Shown in pieces: positions 11,111 through 22,142 of a stretch of DNA of 64,000 nt. Within the stretch, counting starts at the first letter, position 1, and every line of letters begins with the position of its first letter. Position numbers and translations under genes: made by a program. The notes below the pieces were generated by a model. The model saw only the letters and a program-made list of their open reading frames with translations, was not told the DNA's origin and made no database searches. Source of the DNA: Zhengitettix transpicula (lineage: Eukaryota; Arthropoda; Insecta; Orthoptera; Tetrigidae); assembly GCA_037074705.1 (NCBI GenBank), contig CM073590.1, forward strand, positions 52,417,895 to 52,481,894, given 5' to 3'.

Positions 11111-11320
11111 ACCTAATACTCGACCTACCTGATGCAGGTTTTCTAGAGTTTGTCCTGCATCACTTTAATGCGAATACCGGGTAGGATCCTTTAACTATAG
11201 ACCTGAGTTCCTAGTTAACACATGGCTACCTTTCCGCATTTCCCTTTCAAATCCCTTCATATGCTATTAAAGGGGAGTTGCCACCTCGTAGATGACCCTC
11301 ATGTAGCCTGCTATTCTAAA
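11111..11320 (+). repeat. Family A, copy 7 (3' part)
   Basis: Starts within the CGACCTACCTGATGCAGGTT block and runs to ...CATGTAGCCTGCTATTCT plus an A tail. 5' truncation is normal for LINE-mobilised copies. Confidence 0.8.
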
Positions 11321-12590
11321 AAAAATTAAAAAGTCATATGAACCTTGGCACAATACGCTGCAAGAATATAATTTAACGAAATCTTACATTTTTAAATTCT
11401 TATTTTATAACTGTTATTTGAAGATCTTTCTTCATTATGTTCCTAAATTTAGATTCAACTTAATTCACAATTATACATTCAAATATTTCGATCACGTAAA
11501 TTTATAACGGTCGACAGGTGAATTAATTTATTGAAGATAATATTGTAATAATTTTCCAAAACACTACCTTAATCATACAGGACATTCGTTACTGTTTTAT
11601 GGGTGTAACAGGTACTTTTACTGACGACAAATTCCTTTTAATTCTGAGAAATATGTAAAGGGAGTTCCGAAACCTAACTATAGTTTGATCAATAATGGAG
11701 TTCGTAGTAGCTTGCTGGTCCTGATAGGAGAACCCAAACAGAAGCATTGGAAAAAGTTTAGTAACGGGAAGCCAAATTTTCAAACGCAGTACCTGGTCAT
11801 GGCAATGAAAATAGAAGCAATTAGGGTGGGAGTGGGCGGTATTGGAGAGAATGAGGGAGAGATTGAGCCTTCATGAGCTATTCAAAGGTTATACAGGACA
11901 AAGGCTCTGGAATGCAATTAACTCCGAAATTCTAGTTACATCGGTAGATGGGTTAAAAACTTCAAAATAAAATTCTGGCAGCAAAATAGATATTATGGGT
12001 GACTTTTATTCTTTAATAGATATGGATTAATGATGAGGAAATGGAAATAAATTCATTGTAGAAGCGTTTAGAGAAATAAATTTAGATTAGATCGAAGGAA
12101 GTGATACGGAAGCTCCAAACAAACAAATATCGCTGTATAATAATATTTTAATTTCAATGGAGATTTATACTATATTAATTTTTATTACCTTTAAATTTGC
12201 TATTTAAGTGTTATATTTAAATGTTTTTATTTCACTTTTCTATTGTATTAATCACTGTCACCAAGTATAAATATAATCACAAAGGAACCTGTAGTTGATG
12301 TCAGCGTCTATAGTGGTCCTGGCTGTCAACGCGTCGAAAAATAAATTAAATTCATTTTTTCATTCAAATGTGTACTGAAATCTTTGGTTTATTATTGAAC
12401 TATTTAAAATTAATATGACTGATTCTATTGTAATTATACCTTACCTCAAATATTTTACAACCATCGACAATTTTTTAAACGAATATTTTAAAAATTATTT
12501 TTAAGATTAATATATTTAATTACGACGAACGTCCTTTCCAATATTTGCCATACAGTTTTTTGGCATCAATAAGATTAATAGTATTTCTCA
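11321..12590. other. AT-rich interval, nothing recognised
   Basis: About 1.25 kb with no repeat noted. The opposed frames at 11589-11876 are short, unrecognised and probably chance. Confidence 0.45.
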
Positions 12591-12594
12591 CGAT

Positions 12595-13130
12595 ATGGAT
12601 TGTGTATAAATTCAACCCTTACGACATGGCAGGAGAGCACCCTTTGGGATTGGGGTGTAGGGGCGTTACTTAACTATAGAGGAAAACCAACCGAGTAGAA
12701 TATGGTTTTATAGATGTCGCTGAGTTTGATTATAGCATTCAACTTGCCGGATAGTGAATTAGGGTGGAAGGGTAAAACAATGTATGTATGCTCTGCATAC
12801 AAATTTGCACCCATTACATCAAATTTGACCAAATTTTGTACACGTGTCACTTTAGAACCGGAAACAAACACTGTGGGGGTAATACAGGGATGGGGGTGGT
12901 CGGTTGAAATTTTCAAACATGCTAAAACGCCCTATATTTGCGTCGAATTAATATTATTCGTGGGCAATGAGATTGTTAGTGTTCCTTCCAATGTTGTTTC
13001 TAGCCTTTTCTGTATTTGAGGGGCGCAGCTTTAGGAGATGAGAATGGAGGGGCGTTAAATAATAATAGCGGATTAGCAACAGAGATTGGAGTCAAATCCG
13101 TGGCTATGGATGTCCCTTAACTCAATTGAC
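12595..13130 (+). mobile_element. degraded Helitron-family copy (no ends)
   Basis: Internal sequence matches the Helitron at 7068-7711: GGAGAGCACCCTTTGGGATT followed by GGGGTG, GATGTCGCTGAGTTTGATTA, CAAACATGCTAAAACGCCC, and AGCAACAGAGATTGGAGTCA then AATCC. Neither the TC start nor the CTAG end could be found, so it is an old or truncated copy. The antiparallel frames at 12674-13019 arise from the repeat. Confidence 0.55.
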
Positions 13131-14399
13131 AACACGGGATCGCGATGCAACCAGATAGCAGTTATATAATAAGTAAAAAATTATATTCAAATATTTTCAT
13201 TTTTTTCAGTAGAATATATATATACTTTCATTCCTTTAATAACGTCAATTGTAATACGTCGTACTGTATTCACATCTCCTGTTTAAATGTATTAGATGAT
13301 TATGTCAAAAAGCATAAGCTCTTTCGACAAAATTCAATATATTTTTTTTAAAATACATTTAAAGGTTCTCTTTTTATATAATTTAGTGTTTAGTCTAAAA
13401 AATTTGGAGAAAAAATATTTACCATTTAAATTTGATGTTAAAAGAGGGTAATAAATCACAGGCGTTATTCAAGTAAGTTGGACTTATTAGTGAAAAGTTA
13501 CTATTTTCAATATCGTCATTTTGATTTCCACGATACACGTGGGACGTTAAACACGTACCTTGCTAAAAAGAAGACAATATTGTATTGTGAAATTTCTGAA
13601 TGGTTTTTATCTAACTAAAATTTATAAACGCATTTTAACATAAATATTTTCGTAAATAACTTTTTTTTTTTTACAAATAATGTATCAGTTTTAAGCGTTT
13701 GGAGTAAATTCTCCGAGAATTTTGTGTATTTTAAAAATTAGTCTTATTCAATTGAAAAAGAGATTATTTAGCTGATTAGTTTTTCAGTTTTAATAACGTA
13801 GTACTTACTACCATCATTTACGTCAGTCTAAGGAAGCTACGGGAAGTAAAGTACGGTCTAATGAGTCTAAAACAGTTATAAATACGGAATACTCGATATC
13901 GTTTTATCATATACGCACAGATCAAAATTATTAATCAACTGGAATAATATTTTCTGTCGTAAACTGGAGGAATATAAAAGCAATTAAAATAAACATATTT
14001 GTGGAATATTTATTTCATACGACAGTCACTTTGCAAATCTTATTGAATTCATTGTTAATCTGGCATTATGTGTGCAACCTATTTCCAGTGTTTTTGGAAG
14101 GGCTCTAATGCATTTTGTCAGCAGTAGAATTTCTCACGTCTCGAGTAACAAGTAAGGCGTCTTCATAAATCGGAAGCGACTGACACTTCATTTCACCTTT
14201 TCACCCTCCCCCATGTCCGCTGAAGAGAAAGTAATCCAATCCAACGCCATTTTGACTGAATCATGTCGAGATGGAGATGAAAGTTGTGAAAATTATGAAC
14301 CCATTCACGTAGATCACGTGGTGAAATATATATTATTTATCTGTTTTCCAGAGTAATTTTACTATTAAACGAGAGGCATTTATATAATATTCGTGGAAA
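13131..14399. other. AT-rich interval, nothing recognised
   Basis: Contains a poly-T run near 13660 and no coding signal. 14030-14290 is slightly less AT-rich and carries no motif I can name. Confidence 0.4.
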
Positions 14400-14885
14400 A
14401 CGCTACAAAAATATTTCGAAGCATTCTTCAGTCTAAATCTTTATTACCCATGAAATTCAATGTATTGTTTTAGTGACAAGCAAGTATGAACATTTATTAA
14501 ACATACGTATTGTCAGCGGAAACATTTACCTGGCATATTTAGTTTTTGTGGTAAATTTTGTTCCTGGCGTAAATATAAAAATATATCACAACTGCTTTCA
14601 TAAATATTTATTATATTAATTTAAAAAAGTCAAACTATGAGCCAACAATAAATATTTAAGGGACAATTTAGCTTTGATGAGGCGAAATATTGTGATAATT
14701 TATTAGTAAACAGTTTAACCTTTCTGTTAAAATTATAATATGTAGATTATCTGATATTTATGAAGTATAAATAAATTATGGTCAATAAATTCAGAAAAAT
14801 AAATGCTACAAATTATTTTATGACTATTTAAATACATATGATGTTTCGTACATTGTTTATGGACTTCGTCAGGTAGAGAAATTAG
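14400..14885. repeat. cluster of Penelope-type hammerhead-like termini
   Basis: Three motifs occur in 480 bp. On the minus strand at 14840-14875: CTGACGA, a stem-loop (GTCCAT...ATGTAC, one mismatch), then GAAAC. On the minus strand at 14410-14431: CTGAAGA, then a short CTTC, then GAAA. On the plus strand at 14676-14700: TTGATGAGGCGAAATATTGTG, a weaker version. CTGANGA...GAAA is the catalytic core of hammerhead ribozymes, which Penelope-like elements carry in their terminal repeats. No reverse transcriptase remains here. Confidence 0.45.
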
Positions 14886-15556
14886 ATCATTATAATATAA
14901 AATATTAATAACACTAATTTTAATAGAATTCCAACAGAAATATTGACAAACTGTTAACAACGGTACCCGTTATTTAAAATATTATAGACTATAAATTAAG
15001 TGACTATTCACGGACATCAGTAAGGGAAGAATATCAAAATCATATGTCTGTACACAAATATGTACTAATCCAATATATATGTACACTGCAAACCTTTAAG
15101 TTAAAGATGAACATTTTAATCATAAACGAATCGAATTATACATACTATTATCATTTTCTGTATTATCTTTTACATTAAAATCAATTAATAAAAATTATAA
15201 GTTTTTTACTGATTTTACGTGAATTATTCAATCATTCATCGTAGTCTGTTAGGGTTTCTATTGCCTGAGTGGTAAAGTTTTTGAGTATTGAAGTTTAAAA
15301 AAGACAATAGCTATCAGAAATAGCGGTAAGGAAGCTACAGAAATATTTGTGAAAGAATAAATAAACTAAGAATAATGGACAACGACTTTTGCGTAAAATT
15401 TCTTCAGCAGAGAGTTGATAGTCAACTGTCGATGTTTGGAAACAGACGCTTATTTCTTTTAATAATAAAACTACATTAGATAATAAGCCTGAAAATATTA
15501 TTTAATGAATTTTTAAGTTCAATAATTACATTTACTATGAAAGTACATTAAATAGC

Positions 15557-15600
15557 CACATAACGTTTCGTCTCGATTATGGAAGTTCATCATGTGGTAC
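15557..15600 (-). repeat. degenerate hammerhead-like Penelope terminus
   Basis: Minus strand: CATGATGA, 16-base spacer, GAAACGTTATGTG. The first core base differs from CTGATGA, so it is probably inactive. The GAAACGTT(A/G)TGTG ending is the same as at 18661, 19543 and 44915. Confidence 0.4.
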
Positions 15601-15604
15601 ATAT

Positions 15605-16991
15605 TGTAATATACAACAATGTTGGAAATAATATAAGTTGCCAAATTGTACAGATATAAAATATATTTTATAAGAAAATGGCCATGTAGTTGAAAGAATA
15701 TTGGATTTAGAGCATTCCCAGACTGTTTTTTGGCATCATAGATATTTTAGACGGTCAGTTGAAGACAACAGTCAAATGAATACGCATTTCTGAATTATAA
15801 GAGCCAAGACTATACGAGAATCTCATCAATAGATAGCGATAATGCAAGTGGAAGGGGTGAATTTTTGGACAGTTAAAATGTTAGTTTATCAGCAGAGCTA
15901 GACCTGGAAGGAAGTGTTAAAAACTGAGCGGCGGATTTTAGGCTGGAAGTTGGCCAGCAGAGTTTGTCAGACGAGGTCGTTGGGCCGAGTTTGGTTGCCG
16001 AAATGTATGATTTATAAATGACTTTAAAGAGTTTAACTGGATTGTTGTACTTTGTAAGAAAGATAATTCTGCGGGAGGCAAAATTTAATCTCTGCCTTCA
16101 ATATTGGACCTGAAACATTTAATTGACAGGTGCCCACGAACAAACCATCTTGTGATCAGTCAATAATTAGGATCGCAGTAAAACTGACCAGTTTTGGGAG
16201 TTGGTGATCACACTTGATTTATTGACTGGTTTGCTGTAGGCAAAACGTCACGTGTCCATTTGCGGGATTCTTTAGTCTGGATTTCTAAAAGAATTGAGTG
16301 TTCGTTTAAGTGTATGTGCAAATTAGGGACGTAATGGTCATTAATTTCAAATTTTAACATCTTTTCTTAAATAATTGATAGCGTTAATACAAGTGGAAGG
16401 GGTGGATTTTTCGACAGCTAAAAAGTTAGTTTATCAGCAGAGCTAGACCTGGAAGGAAGTGTTAAAATGGTAAATTTAGTAAAATTATTGGATTGTAAAC
16501 GTTGCAAAAGAGTTGTACTGTCAAATTTCATTTCATTTTGTGTTTGTATTTTATAAGTTAATATTTCTGTAATTGAAACTTTAAATTTTTTTTAAATTTT
16601 TATATTTTATAGTGCAAATCGCAATTCTATTCTTTTCCAAGGCCTGGTTTTATAATTTATATTTATAGTCGTACCTAAATTTGAGTAAATTTCATATGCA
16701 AAATTCATTATATATTTTAAATAAATTCTTAGAATTTTATATTAAATAAATCTGTGTTATTATTTCAAACGTATCACTAAATTTTAGGAATTTCAACTAA
16801 AGTTTTATTAACTTCGAAGATTTATTAATTCGAATTACATTGAGCAAATTAAATATTACATTAAATTATCATAAACCGTAGAGTAAAATAAAATTTAAAT
16901 TTCTTTAAATACTTCAAACTTAAATATTACGCAAATTTCTTCCTAACTATTATGTAAAGTAAATAATTTCTTAAACTATGTGTGTATTACA
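15605..16991 (+). repeat. probable LTR (1387 bp), solo or partial
   Basis: The right edge is well supported: ...TATTACA at 16991 is followed by TTATTTGTCACCAAAACGTAGGACAAATTTAATAAG-type sequence, which aligns with the LTR end and primer-binding block at 21207-21250. The left edge is placed at TGTAAT (15605) because it gives matching TGTAAT/ATTACA ends and a length close to the 1375-bp LTR at 19838. Inside it, an ~85-bp block is present twice (15832-15918 and 16377-16464). A second primer-binding-like block (TTTGGCCCTTCAACGTGGAG) lies at 17050. No gag or pol follows. Confidence 0.45.
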
Positions 16992-18655
16992 TTATTTGTC
17001 ACCAAAACGTAGGACAAATTTAATAAGATAATGAGAATAGTACGATATTTGGCCCTTCAACGTGGAGAAAATTAAATTTGTTTAACATCTTCCATTTGGT
17101 TGTGACAATATATATTTATGAGCAAAAAGGAACTTAATCCGAAACTTCATTTTTACAACATTGGTTTTAAAATTTTATCCTTACACCAATATTATTCATG
17201 TTAATATCGTGTTCTGTCCATTTATTCTGACTTAATGGCCATATTTTCCTCAGTTCTTTAGTGTGGTAACTGTCTGGAATATCTGTATTCCTCCTACTGT
17301 GTTGAACCGAGTATGCCCATAACTACTCTATCAAATCACCTATCCGTTTTTCTTTGGCTATTCGATGGGTAATTTCTTTTCTCCTTATATATTTAAATTT
17401 TCATCACAATTATCAATCTTTTACTTTCCATGTTCCTTTAATCTTTTCAGTGATCTACAACTTAACATTCAAAGTCTAGTCGTCATACAAGGAAAACCTC
17501 AGATAACATTTTCACGCGAAGTTTACTCTCAAATTTAGTAACTTAAAATCAATAGATGTTGAAGAAATTCAAATAAATATTAGTCATGAAAATAGGAATA
17601 ATATAAATTCTTAAATGAGGTATAATGACTGTTTATCGGTAAGTAAGCCAAATGACCTCCTCTATGGTGTATTTATAGATAGTGAAGGAACCGTGACGCG
17701 ACAATTGAGACTGCTTTTCAACAATTTTTAACGGCGTCGAATTTCCTTCTAAAGATGAAATAAAGAGCGCTAATTTGCATATTAAATACATTCATCCTTC
17801 ATCCCACTTTGCAGCGAGATCCAGCACTTTGAATTCGCGTCACGTTTAGAAGATTAGATATTAATTGAAGGTGATGCTGTAAAGTGGATTTAGCTTCATC
17901 TTCAATTACGTTTACCTTGCACTTTGACGAGATTCCTACTGCTTCGTTAAAACATTCTCTTGGGTCGGTTCCCCGTTGCCATAGAGACCAAAGCTATTTC
18001 CTCCTTGAATCGTTCTCCGTAATGGACCGTACTTCTGCCAAAAAAACACATTAAAAAGCACTATCACTCCATAACTCTTGCAAAAAATAGAATAAAATTT
18101 TCTTTTTAAAAATAACGAGTTTTTCTGTAGCACGACTCTTTCTGTTACAGGAAACGTTTTATAACGTCTCAATTAACATATTAAGGTTGGTAAAGACACT
18201 TGTCTAATTTTTAAATATGTTCTAATAGTGGTAATAAATTGTCTATTACGAGCCACGTTTTATAGTTTAAAGGAGTGTTTAGATGTATTTCAAATCTAAT
18301 GGACTTTCCGTTGTTCCTCCTCCCTCATAGTTCTTTGTGGTTATTGCACATAAAACTTCATTTCCAAATGAAACACCCCAATATGTTTTACAAAACAATA
18401 ATTTACACATGTAAATTGCAAAGCGTGTTTTGAAACTTTATTTTCCCCAATTGCGTAAATGTAGTGTATGATCGATAACAGACAGTTTATTAATAAATCA
18501 GTTTACAATATCAACGTTTGGGTAGCAATTTATCTCTTTTTCATGTTGTTACTCGAATGTAAATTTGTGTCGTATAATTATAGAAACATAAACTTATAAA
18601 CATATAGATAAATAGACGGCCTTGAATGAGAAAATGTATATTAACAAAAAGTATT
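16992..18655. other. mostly empty interval after the LTR
   Basis: Starts with two primer-binding-like blocks (16994 and 17050). After that nothing is coding. 17640-18010 is less AT-rich and contains an octamer-like ATTTGCATATT at about 17776, but I cannot assign a function. Confidence 0.4.
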
Positions 18656-18710
18656 CATTTCACAACGTTTCGTTCTCTTTTGAGACCTCATCAGGTTGTA
18701 CAGGATTAAA
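18655..18710 (-). ncRNA. hammerhead-ribozyme-like motif (best core in window)
   Basis: On the minus strand the core boxes CTGATGA (18688-18694) and GAAAC (18667-18671) are both intact. They are separated by a stem-loop, GGTCTC-AAAA-GAGAAC, with five of six pairs. The flanks ACAAC and GTTGT, just outside the core, are complementary. This matches the hammerhead motifs known from Penelope-like element terminal repeats. Self-cleavage needs a properly placed cleavage triplet and stem I, which I could not settle by eye, so activity is inferred only. No reverse transcriptase is linked to it. Confidence 0.5.
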
Positions 18711-19480
18711 TAGTTTTGTATATAATTCCCGCGAAAAATGTAGATGCAATGTTTCCCTTGCCTTGCCTGTTGCAACCGAAATTATAAGCGTTCACTCAGT
18801 CTGGCTATGAATAAAAATTATTTCTTTTCCAGGATTACAATACTTCAATCTTATGTATGTGATTTAACTTAATATACGTATTAAGATTTCATTTACCTTA
18901 ACAAACCTGATTAATAAAAACAATAATACATTTTCTGAAGCTGCCATACAGTATCATAGTGATAATTATCAATTGAGAATAAATTCACCAAGTTCTTAAT
19001 TGATAATCATTTAAAGTATTTTTTGAGACTAAATCGACAACCTTACTATAATGTCATCGTGTCAAGACTGAAAACAAAACAAGAAAATGCAAAAGAAAAC
19101 AAAAATGGTATAGTACATTAACAATAATAAAATGCACTAATAGATGCACTATAAAAGTTTCAAAATTTAATTTTATCTAAGTATAAGTTAAGAAAAGAAT
19201 ACATTTTTAATATTACTTAATTTTACACCATTATTTTAACGAATTGGTGTGTTATAATTTTTTTAGTGTATAGCACGACTAATACATTACGATTAAATAA
19301 ACGTTGTCCTCTGTCTAAAATTACAACATTATCCCAATCAAATCCATAATTTTCCTCTAATTTAGTCACTTCATTATTGTGTAAGAGTTTGTGATTTTGT
19401 ACGTACTTTTAATCTTGTTTCAAGTCCACTTTTTAGTGTATCCTATGAACGTTTTGCAATTATTAAAAAGAAAAAATTAC
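18711..19480. other. AT-rich interval, nothing recognised
   Basis: No coding frame, repeat or motif noted. Confidence 0.45.
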
Positions 19481-19484
19481 GCCC

Positions 19485-19815
19485 GTTATCAGAATTAATA
19501 ATAAGAAAGATAGCCGAATACAGACAAAATGAATGATGATATAAATACCACACATCGTTTCTGGAAGCCTTGTTCCTTTCTTCAGGTGTTAAGATAAATA
19601 ACAAACACAAGAGCCTAGAGCGACACAACAAAAGCTTTTAAGTTTTGTCAACTGACTTGTGCAGTTGTGTCACTGTAGGCTCAAGTGTTTTTTTAGTTTT
19701 TCTAGCACCTGAAGAAAGAAACAAGGCTTCCAGAAACGTTGCGTGGTATTTATATAATCACTGATTTTGTCTGTATTTGAATATATTTCTTATTATTAAT
19801 TTTTGCAATTTATTC
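19485..19815. repeat. inverted pair of Penelope terminal repeats
   Basis: The left arm (19485-19640, minus) and right arm (19655-19815, plus) are near mirror images. Each holds CTGAAGA, a GGAA/TTCC-type stem, AGAAACG(A/T)TG(T/C)G, TGGTATTTATAT, a TTTGTCTGTATT block and TTCTTATTATTAATT. Hammerhead-like boxes are at 19579-19585/19557-19561 (minus) and 19709-19715/19733-19737 (plus). Opposed terminal repeats are known in Penelope-like elements, whose copies often carry inverted or partial LTR-like units. The same terminal family recurs at 44850-44960. Confidence 0.6.
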
Positions 19816-19837
19816 ACTACAATTAATTATATATATT

Positions 19838-20205
19838 GTAATGCCTGGTAAGTAAGGCATTGTTTCTGATTAATGGTCTGGACTGTTGAAAGCGCAAGTT
19901 TTGTAATGTGTTTATTTAGGACTGGTCTTGAGAGTTCGGAACCATGCACGTGCGTGTGGCCTAAATCTGGGGCACAATGTAATACTTGTTAAGTGAGGCA
20001 TTGTTTCTGATTAATGGTTTGGACTGTTGAAAGGGCAGGTTTTGTAATGTGTTTATTTAGGACTGGTCTTGAGAATTCGGAACCGTGCACGTGCGTATGG
20101 TTTTTCTCAAACTAAATCTGATAAGTGAGGCATTGTTTCTGATGGATAGCCTAGACTGTCGGTGAGGCAATTTTTGTAACGTGTTTATTTAGGACTGAGT
20201 ATTTC
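19838..20205 (+). repeat. tandem ~138-bp units in LTR U3
   Basis: Two complete units and one partial unit, each starting near TAAGT(A/G)AGGCATTG and containing GGACTGTTGAAAG, TTTATTTAGGACTG and GTGCACGTGCGT-like text. Tandem U3 blocks commonly act as enhancer repeats in LTR elements. Their position upstream of the TATA box at 20410 suits that, but function is inferred. Confidence 0.65.
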
Positions 20206-21212
20206 TTCGTTTTGAAAAGCTGGGTGTGTGAGGGTGCAAAGATAAATAGTCCTGTCTCGATTGTCGGCTTTTGACAAGACAGAGTAGTTAGCCATTTGTT
20301 AACTAGGGAACTGCAGCTGCATAATATAAATCTCGGGATAATGGAAGAAACTGTCAACGGGAATTTGCGACGAAGTTTTGGAACAATGGACAAAGGAAGA
20401 GACAGGGAGTATATAAGCGGAAGATAAGCTTTTGAGAGGTTAGTTAGAGAAGTGAGTCGTGAGCCGATCACCGAAGCTGGTGGACGTGATGGTTAGTCGT
20501 GCTGTGATCACCGAAGCTGGAGAATATGACTAAGAGAGACATCGTTTAAGGGAGGAGAAAGTGTTATAAGTTGCAGTCTGCGAGAGAAATAGCCAAATAT
20601 TCTTCGATAAATATTTTGTATGCTGAAGTCTAATCTATTCTAATCGCAAAATTAGACCACTGTCCTCGATTGTAGGAGACCAGGACACTGCATCCAGCGT
20701 CTAGTAATCTTCAGAATGAGCAAATGATATTTCCTTCATGAACGGAGAACCAACTTTAGTCAAACCAACAGTGTTTAGTAGAATCAGTGTTTAAAACGGC
20801 CAGTATGTAAAGTGTGTGTGTACGAACGAGCCAAATTTTCCTGAGTAATCGTAAGTTGAAATTTCATGGTATTCATAGATGTAAACCGAATTAAAAGATG
20901 AAGTCAGATATCGTTCTTTTCTTTTGTGTTGATAAAATAAACTCTTTAAATTTAAAATCAATCTTGTAGAATAAGTTCGTCGATAATTAATTTCATCTAA
21001 GTCTAGACGAATAAATATTTCTTTTTAATTTAAACTAAATTTTGTGTTCTTTGATTATGTTTTAAATGTTCTGCCGTTATCAAAGCCAGTTAAGACCTTT
21101 GAGAGAATGAGATATGTTTTTAAAATTGTGTAAGTGTTCAAAATTTACAATAAAATTGTTTGTTGTTTATAAATATTAATCTTTTTATTAAGACACCCGT
21201 TTGTATATTACA
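19838..21212 (+). repeat. LTR of a gypsy-type element (1375 bp)
   Basis: Clean TG...CA structure with 6-bp inverted ends TGTAAT (19838) and ATTACA (21212), followed after four bases by a primer-binding block. The first ~360 bp consist of about 2.6 tandem units of ~135-140 bp (starting about 19838, 19978 and 20110), each with GAGGCATTGTTTCTGAT-like and GTTTATTTAGGACTG text. A TATA box (TATATAAG, 20410) precedes a region ending in the shared AAAGCCAGTTAAGACCTTTG motif. No internal coding region follows; a second LTR type begins 76 bp later. Confidence 0.7.
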
Positions 21213-21215
21213 TTT

Positions 21216-21237
21216 TGGCTACCACAACGTGGGGCAA
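21216..21237 (+). promoter_or_regulatory. primer-binding-site-like block
   Basis: TGGCTACCACAACGTGGGGC starts four bases after the LTR end. It is the best-preserved member of the TGGC...CAACGTGGGGC blocks in the window. Confidence 0.6.
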
Positions 21238-21288
21238 ATTAATAAGTAACCAGTTTATTTATTACAATATATATATATATATATATAT

Positions 21289-22120
21289 TGTAGTAATTAG
21301 TAATTAATCCATTGTTATAATTGCAAAGTAAAGGACTCATTATTAGAGTATATAAAGCGTGCACCGCAACACAGGCGGCGACACAGAGAACCATTGTTGA
21401 GACGTACGCATTCAAAAATCTACGAGACGAACAGTCAGTCAACGGGGAGAAGCGAAACAGTTTAGTTGGTTGGACGGCATACATATATGCAGGCAGATAT
21501 CCAGCCAGAATCAAGTTACAAACAGTAACCTAATAAGTCATGCCGCAGTAAAAACTCAATAAGTAAAGAGACCGTCACAAATTTCACCGAGAGAAAGTTG
21601 GTAATAATCTGACTGACCATTAATTCGGAAGGAGTAGCCGTTTCCAGCTGAGAGAACCTAAAGTTTCGACAGTGTTTTGTAACCAATTTAAATTCAGTGA
21701 TATCCCCAAAAACGTGTGCACAGAAAACCCCAAAATTGAGACCTGGTCGGCCGTAAGTAAAAAAACTCTAAAATTTATTTGTAAACCATTTCTTTAAGAT
21801 ACGTCAGATCGTTCTTCAATTATTTCTTTTCTTTAATTATTCATTTCTTTAATTGTTTTGTTAGTTAATTTAAATTTAAATTCATCCGCAACAAAATTCG
21901 TCGAGGTTTAGACGAATTAAATTCAATAAAGGCTAAATGTAATTATAAATTATTGTAAATTCAATTCACCCATTTATCAAACCCAGTAAAGACCCTGAGA
22001 TTCTAAATATTATTGTGTAATTTTTTATATTGTATTTAAAACTTTAATAAATTTTGTTTAATTGCTCAAAAATAAATATTTTTATTTAGCCACAACCATA
22101 AGTCTTTTTAAATTATTACA
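21289..22120 (+). repeat. solo LTR (832 bp) inserted in an (AT)n tract
   Basis: Starts TGTAGTAATT and ends AATTATTACA, giving 10-base inverted ends with one mismatch. Both flanks are (AT)n runs (21266-21288 and 22121-22142), so the element probably entered one (AT)n microsatellite. A TATA box (TATATAAAG) is at 21349. The shared U5 motif AAACCCAGTAAAGACCCTGA is at about 21980, preceded by a TTCGTC/GACGAA hairpin. The start matches the LTR at 1240-2132. The opposed frames at 21239-21533 are inside it and are not genes. Confidence 0.75.
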
Positions 22121-22142
22121 ATATATATATATATATATATAT

